The translations under genes and the position numbers were made by a program. The notes under the pieces were generated by a model, which was given only the letters and a program-made list of their open reading frames with translations, was not told where the DNA came from and made no database searches. 64,000 nucleotides of DNA from an uncultured Porphyromonadaceae bacterium (GTDB taxonomy: Bacteria; Bacteroidota; Bacteroidia; Bacteroidales; Muribaculaceae). The stretch is from contig CAMWNP010000004.1 of assembly GCA_947175645.1 (NCBI GenBank), positions 1 to 64,000 of the forward strand. Direction: 5' to 3'. This document shows positions 9,839-16,821 of this stretch, piece after piece (within the stretch, counting starts at the first letter, position 1; every line of letters begins with the position of its first letter).

Positions 9839-10477
9839 ATGTCAACACTAAGCGAACTATATATCACGATGGAGAATCTGCATAAGCTTAATCTCCCCAT
9901 TGATGAAAGGCTGAAACAGGAAGCAGCTAAACTTGAAGAGGATCTCATCCGCACCGAGATTCTCCCAACCATCACCGAGAAGATTGAACCGGCTTTGGCA
10001 CAGGTTCAGCGTGAACTCGTCTTGGTCGTTGACTATGTACCCGGAGCACCTCTTAAAGTAAGCCTATCTCGTAAACGAAATATTGCCGATGTCCTACCCG
10101 ATGCTGTGGAAATCAAACCGGATCCGGTTGTTGAACACACTGAGAAGAAAAAGGGTGGCAAGAAGATTGTAACCAATCCGCGCACTCGCTTAAAGATAAC
10201 TATGCCGGACGGCTCAATCATCGAAGAACGGACAGCATGGGAATCATTGCATAAGTTTGTCCTTAAAGTCGGAGTTGACAAAGTACGAGCCGTAGGTTTA
10301 ATAGCCAACAAAATTCCTCTTGTCAGCAATACAGTGGATAAGAAATATCAAACAGCACAGAAGCCACTCGGCAACGGCTGGCTCCTGATGACATGCTCCG
10401 ACACCGCCACCAAACGTAAACAAATCCTCACCATCGCCTCCCATATAGGAATAAACATTAACGTCGATATAATATAA
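9839..10477 (+). CDS. unknown 212-aa protein, possible RAMA-like modified-DNA reader
   Basis: Nine bases follow the ATPase stop before the ATG. The N-terminal half (residues 1-75) is an acidic helical segment (LPIDERLKQEAAKLEEDLIR). A basic linker follows around residues 100-112 (EKKKGGKKIVTNPRTR). The C-terminal half contains ITMPDGSIIEERTAWESLHK and ends with GNGWLLMTCSDTATKRKQ. The NGW near the end and the short DG-I beta elements recall the RAMA domain found beside adenine methylases, but the match is by eye and weak. No catalytic motif is visible. Its position directly behind the methylase and ATPase suggests a specificity or sensing subunit. I do not recognise the family with certainty. 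Confidence 0.7.
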   Translation: MSTLSELYITMENLHKLNLPIDERLKQEAAKLEEDLIRTEILPTITEKIEPALAQVQRELVLVVDYVPGAPLKVSLSRKRNIADVLPDAVEIKPDPVVEHTEKKKGGKKIVTNPRTRLKITMPDGSIIEERTAWESLHKFVLKVGVDKVRAVGLIANKIPLVSNTVDKKYQTAQKPLGNGWLLMTCSDTATKRKQILTIASHIGININVDII

Positions 10478-10488
10478 CTATCTGTGTG

Positions 10489-11460
10489 ATGCGAGATTTT
10501 GATAATTTTACAAATATAATAGACAAAATTGTCACTACGGAAGAATTTACGACCGTTGCGAAAAAGGCTCTATTCAGTGTAGAGACCACCCCAGAGGAAA
10601 TTTCTTTAATTCTGTCCAGATACGAAGTTTGCGATTTGTTTGACATCGATCTTCTTAAAGATTTAATCAACAATTTGTGCGAACAGCATAAATTAATAGC
10701 ATTAGTAGATTCTATAGGATCCCTCGTTTCAAATATAATTGAACAAATACAAGATTCAATAAACGGTTTAATAATTGAATTAGTTATATCCGATTGTGGA
10801 GGTAAAAGATTATTGGGCAGAAAGCTTTTTGATATTCTTAAACCCTCAGTCGAGGATATGAGTATTTTGAGTATGGACGAAGATAGTCAAGTCAGATTTG
10901 TCATATCTCTTACTCAAGACTATAATGAACCGGAACATCGAGGAAGACATTTGTGTCATATTTTCAACTCAGATTCTGCAGCAGTTAGAGCGTATCTTGT
11001 CAAAGTTATAATTGACTATACATTAAATTATTTTGGCCTTTTCAAGACAATCATTGAAAAGGGACATTTTAATGAAAGTGACGAATTGAATTTGTATAAA
11101 AAATTGCTTTCAACATTTAATGAACGATTTGATTTAGCAAATCAATGTATTGAGTTTTCTTCAGAAAACTTTTTCCCGCATATTTTTGAAATTGCTCGCC
11201 GAAGCGAGCAAGAGTTCATTCAGGAACAGTTACGAAAGTACGAATCAACACATAAATCCTATATGCTTGAATTATTCAAGCCCCTTGCCCTCGGACGAGG
11301 GGGTGGATTTAGAAGATACGGACAAGTTACACCACTTGCAAAAATATCTAGTTCAATGTTAGCACCAATGATGCTTGCATCCAAAACTCCTTTAGAACAA
11401 AGAGAGTATTTTCGAATGCTCTTGAAAGATTGGGATATAAACAAAAGTAAAAATGAATAA
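10489..11460 (+). CDS. unknown helical protein, 323 aa
   Basis: I do not recognise this protein. It is acidic and appears mostly alpha-helical, without membrane segments, signal peptide or a recognisable catalytic motif. The C-terminus has a glycine-rich stretch (LALGRGGGFRRYGQVTPL) followed by a methionine-rich helix. A GTG at 10486 precedes the ATG at 10489 and would add one residue. It starts 11 bases after the preceding gene and its end overlaps the start of the split nuclease gene (ATG at 11453), so it is translationally coupled on both sides. This placement suggests a component of the same operon, perhaps a partner or inhibitor of the nuclease; that is inference only. It is strongly A+T-rich, like the rest of the island. 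Confidence 0.7.
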   Translation: MRDFDNFTNIIDKIVTTEEFTTVAKKALFSVETTPEEISLILSRYEVCDLFDIDLLKDLINNLCEQHKLIALVDSIGSLVSNIIEQIQDSINGLIIELVISDCGGKRLLGRKLFDILKPSVEDMSILSMDEDSQVRFVISLTQDYNEPEHRGRHLCHIFNSDSAAVRAYLVKVIIDYTLNYFGLFKTIIEKGHFNESDELNLYKKLLSTFNERFDLANQCIEFSSENFFPHIFEIARRSEQEFIQEQLRKYESTHKSYMLELFKPLALGRGGGFRRYGQVTPLAKISSSMLAPMMLASKTPLEQREYFRMLLKDWDINKSKNE

Positions 11461-13163
11461 TAGAGTAATAAGTGAGTACCTCGAATCCCTAAAAGAGGAT
11501 GATGAACTCGATTATATATTTCCCATTCTTTTAGAAAGCATGGGTTTCCAAATAGTATCCACCCCTAAAAATTCTAAAGGGCAATCTCAATATGGGAAAG
11601 ATGTCGTAGCAATTGGAAAAGATGAGAGTGGACGAAAATGCAAATGGTATTTTCGAGTTAAAGGGCAATGCAGCTAAGGATATAACTGATCGTACATTTA
11701 ATTGTCAAGATGGAGTCAGAGAGTCTATCTTGGCGGCAAAAGATGTGGAGTTTCCCGACTCCTCAATTCATGGATTCAATTCTCTTCCAGTAATAATTGT
11801 ATTTGTTCATAATGGCATATTGCAAGAAAATACAAGACCTCATTTCGATGGTTTTATTAAGCGAGAATTTCCTAATGGAGGCTTTGAACGTTGGGGAATA
11901 GAAAAGCTTACAGATCTTTTCGCTAAACATTTATTTGATGAATGTCTATATCGTGGTGAGGATTCGTATCGTTTAGTAAAACGTATATTGGTCAAGTATG
12001 ATGCCCCTGGTTGGGATGTCATTGAATTTGAAAAGCTTGTTGATATTCAGCTTTCATATTGTCCAATTAATCGGTCTCAACCAAGACTCTTGTGTAAATG
12101 CTTTTCCTCGATAAGTCTCATGTTGGCTATTTTATTAAAGGAAGGTCAACGGATTAATAATTTTATGCCAGCTAAAAGGGCCTCGGATATCGCGGTGCTT
12201 AAAGTTTGGGCGTGGATTCTTAAAAACAATAAAACTTCAAATCAAAAATTCTTGAGCTTATTCGGGAAGCTTGTTAATCTGCATCTACATATTTATGCGG
12301 AATATTTAGATAAATTAATTCCACTTGCAACACAATACAAGGGGCTCTATATGGTTAATGGGCTTCATTCCGAGAACGTCCTATATCCCCTCAGATGCTT
12401 TGATTTTATAAGCGATATAGTCTATTATCATTTAGCTTATAGAGAATATTTGCCTTATGAAGGACGACAAAAATTTGATCAATCTGGGATTGAATTAGTT
12501 TTACGAATCATAAACTGTAATTCAGGCTTTGATATTCCATTATTAGATACCCACTCTATTCCTATTTTACTTGTAATAAAATATTTAATGACGATACAAC
12601 AACCTACTGAAGAACTGCACACAACAATAGGTGAATGGATTATTCGGATGGTTGTTAATGTCTTAATTCGTAAACAAGACTGCAATATGTTCCCGGAATT
12701 ATATGGTAGTAGACGAGAACTTGCGAAGAGTGTATTTGTTAAATCTCCTAATTATCACGATGAGTCTTCTCTGCTTTTAACCATATTGGCAGAATTATTA
12801 CATTGGATTAATGCTGATGAGTTATATACGAAACTTTATGAACTTGTGATTAAAGAGGATACTAATTTACAAGTATCATACCCTATCGAATTGCCAGATC
12901 TTGAGATACTCTTGTTTTCTAAGCGTCTATATAATGAGATGGCTGTAGAAACGAGTATTTCGTTACCCAAAGAGTTAAAAGAACTTCCCCAATATTTAAA
13001 GAAGGATTATACTCCAATTAAACTTAAAACGGATGGGACACCATATCATTTTCTTAAATACCTAGCGCATATACATTATCAAACTGATTGGTTCCCTGAT
13101 TTCGCAGATTTCGGATTTGTGTCCTCTAAAAAGAACAAAAAGAGGAGCAAAACTGAAAAATAA
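11453..13163 (+). pseudogene. PD-(D/E)xK nuclease-like gene split by a single-base frameshift at the active site
   Basis: Two overlapping frames make one protein. Frame A (11453-11677) gives MNNRVISEYLESLKEDDELD and a restriction-like core ending at KWYF. Frame B (open from 11613 to 13163) carries ELKGNAAKDITDRTF and about 500 further residues. Removing one T from the TTTT run at 11650-11653 yields KWYFELKGNAAKD, which completes a PD-(D/E)xK site: D50 (in YGKDVVAIG) and E68-x-K70 (FELKG), with the Mrr-like spacing. The restored protein would be about 569 aa; the C-terminal 450 residues are helical and unassigned. The start overlaps the previous stop, so it belongs to the operon. As written, frame A stops nine residues after W65, and frame B lacks D50. 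A true inactivating mutation, a sequencing error or a slippage switch are all possible. Confidence 0.75.
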
Positions 13164-13205
13164 TCTATATAACATTCCGTATGTTGCATATAAACATAAG
13201 GTTTT

Positions 13206-14291
13206 ATGAATAAAAATACTCACCACTCACATAAATTACAAAAGATAATGAAATTAGGAAAGATTGGGATTGTCCTATTCGCTATATACCTAGGCTTCTC
13301 GTCATTTGTGGTTTCAGCCACCTTAGCGTCTGATTCTACCATAAAGGCTGATACAACTAAAGCAATAAAAGTTGTAGAAATTCTGAATACTCCTGACACA
13401 ATTAAAACCGAGTTTACAAACGATACCATTACTATTCCAAATCCAACACCCGTAGGACAAGTAATATATACTGAGCATAAGACTAATCTGAATATTATTT
13501 TAGACTACGCGTTCCCAATAATAATGCTGATACTCGGCGTTCTGATAGATCGTATAATATTGCGGACTACAGAATATAAACGAGTAAAAAGAGAAGGAGC
13601 TCGTTGGAACTCTGAGATTAAGAGCTTATTAGAGCCATTAAAACAACAGCAAGATACCTTTAAGAAATTTATTAAGGAGTATTGTGATGTTAAGAATCGG
13701 TTTGATATTCCGTATATTTACACACAGGTACTATTGAAATGCGAGATCTTTGATTCCCTAAATAAGGCGGATTTGTATAAATACGTACAATCACTTCACA
13801 AGAACGACGATATTTCTACTAAGGAATACCATAAAGTTATACAGGTAATATCTGTAATTAAATCATGTCAAAATAATTTGAGTGATGTCATTTCTGAAAT
13901 GAAGTCTGAATCAAACAAACTGATTAATCTTTTTAACAAGTACACCCAAGAGTATAATCGTAAACTGGCTGTTTGTTTGGATGATAATCTATTACCTCTC
14001 GCAGGTGCTAAACTGCAAGATCTTTATAATGAAGAAATTAATAAGCAAATGCCGGATGTCAATATATTAGAATTGGAAGACTCCTTTGTTCGTCCGTCCA
14101 TTGTTATACTTGCTGAGTCTAAAGGTGACAGACTATCTCGCATAGAATTGCGTAATTGTCTACAATCTATGTTAGATACCATCCAGGGACTTCGGAATGA
14201 AAAAAAATATATACAATTAAACCTAGAGCAACTTATGGGCGAATATAGTAAAGCTATCGAAACGATTGCATCCATAAAGTTAGATGAGTAA
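13206..14291 (+). CDS. two-TM coiled-coil membrane protein, unknown function
   Basis: A 361-aa protein. A hydrophobic segment near residues 18-38 (IGIVLFAIYLGFSSFVVS) is followed by a roughly 55-residue Thr/Pro-rich segment, then a second membrane segment near 95-117 (ILDYAFPIIMLILGVLID). The rest, about 240 residues, is charged and helical with coiled-coil character. With two membrane spans the loop would be periplasmic and the long tail cytoplasmic. It starts 42 bases after the nuclease gene and overlaps the short RhuM-like frame after it. Membrane proteins with cytoplasmic sensor domains are frequent effectors in abortive defence systems, so it could be a membrane-acting effector, but no family is recognised. 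Confidence 0.65.
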   Translation: MNKNTHHSHKLQKIMKLGKIGIVLFAIYLGFSSFVVSATLASDSTIKADTTKAIKVVEILNTPDTIKTEFTNDTITIPNPTPVGQVIYTEHKTNLNIILDYAFPIIMLILGVLIDRIILRTTEYKRVKREGARWNSEIKSLLEPLKQQQDTFKKFIKEYCDVKNRFDIPYIYTQVLLKCEIFDSLNKADLYKYVQSLHKNDDISTKEYHKVIQVISVIKSCQNNLSDVISEMKSESNKLINLFNKYTQEYNRKLAVCLDDNLLPLAGAKLQDLYNEEINKQMPDVNILELEDSFVRPSIVILAESKGDRLSRIELRNCLQSMLDTIQGLRNEKKYIQLNLEQLMGEYSKAIETIASIKLDE

Positions 14292-14445
14292 TATTTATAA
14301 TATGGATAGAGGACAGATAGTATCAATTCTGACTCAAGGAGGCAAGACAAAAATTGAGGTTAGGCTTGCCAATAAATCTGTGTGGCTTGCTATCGGCCAT
14401 CAGGAGGAGCTCTTTCAACGTATCTCTAACCAATGTGCAAAATAA
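14284..14445 (+). pseudogene. RhuM-like N-terminal remnant, 53 aa
   Basis: A 53-codon frame overlaps the end of the membrane-protein gene (ATG at 14284, stop TAA at 14443-14445). It contains KTKIEVRLANKSVWLAIGHQ followed by ELFQRISNQ. RhuM-family proteins begin with a similar stretch (…IEVRLENxSVWLTQxQMAELF…) and continue for 300 residues; here it stops right after the match. I read it as the stump of a RhuM gene, or a free-standing miniature. It is directly followed by the Bro-N/Fic gene, 12 bases on. The resemblance is by memory of the family; a start at 14302 (MDRGQIVSILTQGG) is equally likely. Confidence 0.5.
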
Positions 14446-14457
14446 AAAGCGTCGTAT

Positions 14458-15330
14458 ATGAGTAAGAAGTCGATACGTTTTTTCAATGATCGCGAGGTGA
14501 GGGCGGTCTGGGATGACGAGAAAAACTGCTGGTGGTTCTCGGCCACTGATGTCGTGCGTGCCATCAATGACGAACCAGACTATACGAAAGCCGGTAACTA
14601 TTGGCGTTGGCTCAAACGGAAGTTGGCACAAGAGGGTGTGCAACTCGTGAGTGCCACTCACGGGTTCAAATTCGAGGCTCCGGATGGAAAGCAGCGCAAG
14701 GCAGATGTTTTGAATAGCGATGGTGTTATCCTTCTCGCCAAGCATTATCCCAACAATCGTGCGAGCAAGTTCCTTGACTGGTTCACTTACAGCGACAATA
14801 CTATTGACGGGCAAAGCCGAAAGAAGGCATACACTTTATTTGAAAGCGGGCTGCTAAACTCTCTTGAACCGGGGAGTATGAAATGTCTGCAACAGATACA
14901 TGCCTATCTGTTTGGCGGCTTATATGAATTTGCCGGACAGATAAGAAGCAAGAATATTTCAAAAGGGGGATTCACATTTGCCAACTGTCTTCATTTCCCC
15001 ACGATTATCCCGACCATTGAGCGAATGCCTGAAACCACCCTTAACGAGATAGCCGACAAGTATGTAGAGATGAACGTAGTGCATCCTTTTATGGAAGGAA
15101 ATGGGCATAGCACCCGAATCTGGCTTGACCTTATACTCCGTCGTTCATTGAAACGTTGCGTCGACTGGAGCCAAATTGATAAGAATGAATATCTGACGGC
15201 AATGCGTGAAAGCGTAGTGGATTCAACGCATATCAAGTCACTGCTGAAAGGTGCGCTGACCGACAAGATTGACGACCGCGAAATGTTCATGAAGGGCATT
15301 GACTACTCGTACTATTACGAGGAAGAGTAG
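14458..15330 (+). CDS. Bro-N / Fic domain protein
   Basis: A 290-aa fusion. Residues 5 to about 105 look like a Bro-N (phage-antirepressor-type) domain: VRAVWDDEKNCWWFSATDVV followed by LKRKLAQEG and VLLAKHYP-like elements (GVILLAKHYPNNRASKFLDW). Residues 120-285 are a Fic domain, with the signature HPFMEGNGHSTR near residue 206, matching HPFx(D/E)GNGxxxR. Fic proteins transfer AMP or other nucleoside phosphates to target proteins. GNIRxK-like N-terminal Fic features are visible as YEFAGQIRSKNISKGGFTF. I see no obvious (S/T)xxxE(G/N) inhibitory helix in the chain, so control could rest with the Bro-N part or a partner. Catalytic His and the anion-binding loop are present, so it is probably active. 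It sits in a run of defence-type genes. Confidence 0.85.
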   Translation: MSKKSIRFFNDREVRAVWDDEKNCWWFSATDVVRAINDEPDYTKAGNYWRWLKRKLAQEGVQLVSATHGFKFEAPDGKQRKADVLNSDGVILLAKHYPNNRASKFLDWFTYSDNTIDGQSRKKAYTLFESGLLNSLEPGSMKCLQQIHAYLFGGLYEFAGQIRSKNISKGGFTFANCLHFPTIIPTIERMPETTLNEIADKYVEMNVVHPFMEGNGHSTRIWLDLILRRSLKRCVDWSQIDKNEYLTAMRESVVDSTHIKSLLKGALTDKIDDREMFMKGIDYSYYYEEE

Positions 15331-15455
15331 ACTTACCATCTAATGCCGTCTGTGCGTATTTGCAGGCAAAAGTTCCACAAAGTATTTTAAGCAAATGGTT
15401 GTAGAGATATTTTGATAACGCTTAGATTTTATTGAACTTAAATCATAAAACTAAG

Positions 15456-16352
15456 ATGAAACATCTATATATAATAGGCAACGGATTTGATTTATTTACA
15501 GGCCTCCATACCAGTTATGCGCACTTTAGACGTTGGCTCGAAATTAATTATGTCTTCGTGTATGAGAATATGGTAACTGCATACAATATGGAGGGCGAAT
15601 GGTGGAGTGATTTCGAGACCCAACTCGGACAATTAGATGTAGAAGATTACGTCAGAAGGTTTACCAAACCTGAGAAGCCACTAGCTGAGATTATAGCAGA
15701 TTTAGAAGCTCGGAGACATAACGAAAGAAAGGTACCTGTAATCCCACATCTATGTTCAGAAAGCCCATGTGCAAATAGATTGCGTGGACTACTGGAAATA
15801 TTACAATTTTGCTTTGAGAGGTGGGTTGGTGATTGTCAGCGCATGATCACCGACCCTAAATACACACATATTGAGAAGGATGACTCCTTCTTTATAAATT
15901 TCAACTATACCGATGTCTTGGAATGGCTCTATGAAATCCCGGAAGAAAGAGTTTTGCATATTCATGGTAGAGCGTCTAAACATGAACGTCTAATATTTGG
16001 GCACAATCAGAGTTTCATTGGTAATATGTATGATGGCCCCAATCACGATATTGAACGGACATGTTTTGAGCTTAGTAAATATGAAAAGAATCCATACGAA
16101 CATATATTCAAATACGACAACCTACGTGAGATAATATCAGATACAAAGGAGATACATGTGTATGGACTTTCAATGTCACCGGTAGATGAAGACTATCTCG
16201 ATTGGATAGAAGAACATACGCCGCTTGATTGTAAGTGGGAATTCAGTTGGTACACTGAAAAAGATAAGGAACATATTAATAAATTTGTGCTTGATCATTG
16301 GAGAATAAAAGATAGATACTCTATTATGCGACTTCAACAGGTGTCTAATTAG
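15456..16352 (+). CDS. AbiH family abortive-infection protein
   Basis: A protein of about 298 aa from the ATG at 15456 (MKHLYIIGNGFDLFTGLHTS); the in-frame ATG at 15432 adds eight polar residues and is less like the family. The opening IIGNGFDL and the T/S-Y-x-x-F pattern (TSYAHFRRWL) are the AbiH hallmark, a Rossmann/Sir2-like nucleotide-binding start. FINFNYTDVLEWLY and the later HIHG (VLHIHGRAS), LIFGHNQ and VYGLSMSPVDEDYL are the other conserved blocks. AbiH was first described in Lactococcus as a phage abortive-infection gene. The gene stands alone, 125 bases after the Fic gene, and is the last intact gene of the island before tRNA-Leu. Confidence 0.88.
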   Translation: MKHLYIIGNGFDLFTGLHTSYAHFRRWLEINYVFVYENMVTAYNMEGEWWSDFETQLGQLDVEDYVRRFTKPEKPLAEIIADLEARRHNERKVPVIPHLCSESPCANRLRGLLEILQFCFERWVGDCQRMITDPKYTHIEKDDSFFINFNYTDVLEWLYEIPEERVLHIHGRASKHERLIFGHNQSFIGNMYDGPNHDIERTCFELSKYEKNPYEHIFKYDNLREIISDTKEIHVYGLSMSPVDEDYLDWIEEHTPLDCKWEFSWYTEKDKEHINKFVLDHWRIKDRYSIMRLQQVSN

Positions 16353-16558
16353 TGAATGATCTTATCTTTCGAAATTGTGTTTAACGGGTCAAGCAAAAGT
16401 AGGTTGTTAATGTATGGACAAGGATGGTTGACTTTGCCGTATGAAACAATGGTAGTTGCCTTAAAACGTCATCTACGGTATTACATTAAAACGATGCGCC
16501 GAGAAGATGCCTACTTGGGGCGGACCTTTTGCACGTAATATGCACGTAAAAATAAAAA
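16353..16558. other. island right flank, no gene recognised
   Basis: No supported gene lies between AbiH and the tRNA-Leu terminator. A 60-codon + strand frame exists but shows no family motif. Near the end, TTGCACGTAATATGCACGTA (16530-16549) contains a near-direct repeat of GCACGTA. This could be attachment-site debris from an element integrated at the tRNA 3' end; the other end of any such element is outside the window. Confidence 0.4.
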
Positions 16559-16559
16559 G

Positions 16560-16600
16560 AAGCGAGATAACTATTGAATTTTCAATGAGTTATCTCGCTT
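16560..16600 (-). terminator. terminator downstream of tRNA-Leu
   Basis: AAGCGAGATAACT and AGTTATCTCGCTT form a perfect 13-bp stem around a short A+T-rich loop. On the minus strand it is followed by a T-rich run (complement of the A-rich bases 16548-16558). It begins seven bases past the tRNA 3' end. Confidence 0.8.
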
Positions 16601-16606
16601 TGTCTG

Positions 16607-16687
16607 TGCCCAGAACAGGACTCGAACCTGCACGCCTCGCAGCACTCGCACCTGAAACGAGCGCGTCTACCATTCCGCCACCTGGGC
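16607..16687 (-). tRNA. tRNA-Leu (anticodon CAG)
   Basis: On the minus strand the 81-base gene starts GCCCAGG and ends TCTGGGC plus discriminator A, closing a 7-bp acceptor stem with one G-T pair. The D arm is GCGGAATGGTAGACGC. The anticodon stem CTCGT/GCGAG encloses loop TTCAGGT, giving anticodon CAG for the Leu codon CUG. A long variable arm is present, as expected for class II tRNA-Leu, and the T arm carries TTCGAGT. CCA is not encoded. Its 3' end faces the accessory island, which suits use as an integration target. Confidence 0.95.
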
Positions 16688-16698
16688 TTTTAGCGATG

Positions 16699-16729
16699 CA
16701 AAGTTACTGACTATTTTTGGAGTTTGCAA
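16699..16729 (-). promoter_or_regulatory. promoter of tRNA-Leu
   Basis: On the minus strand, TTG (16727-16729) is separated by 20 bases from TAACTTTG (16699-16706), the Bacteroides -33/-7 pair. The expected start is a few bases before the mature tRNA 5' end at 16687. Confidence 0.6.
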
Positions 16730-16770
16730 GTTTTTGCGGATTTTTTTTGGGAATGATGTGTTTTGGATGT

Positions 16771-16800
16771 AAAAAAACCGGTGGATGGCCACCGGTTTTT
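16771..16800 (-). terminator. terminator of the peptide transporter gene
   Basis: A perfect palindrome, ACCGGTGG/CCACCGGT extended by A/T pairs to about 12 bp, has a 4-base loop. It is flanked by an A-run on the left and a T-run on the right, so it can act in both directions. It lies 22 bases past the stop of the transporter on the minus strand. Confidence 0.85.
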
Positions 16801-16821
16801 GGGATTTTCCGAAGGGGAGGA

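Noticed and set aside
16356..16538. 60-codon + strand frame after AbiH
   Set aside because: No motif, no start signal and no coupling to a neighbour; treated as non-coding island flank.
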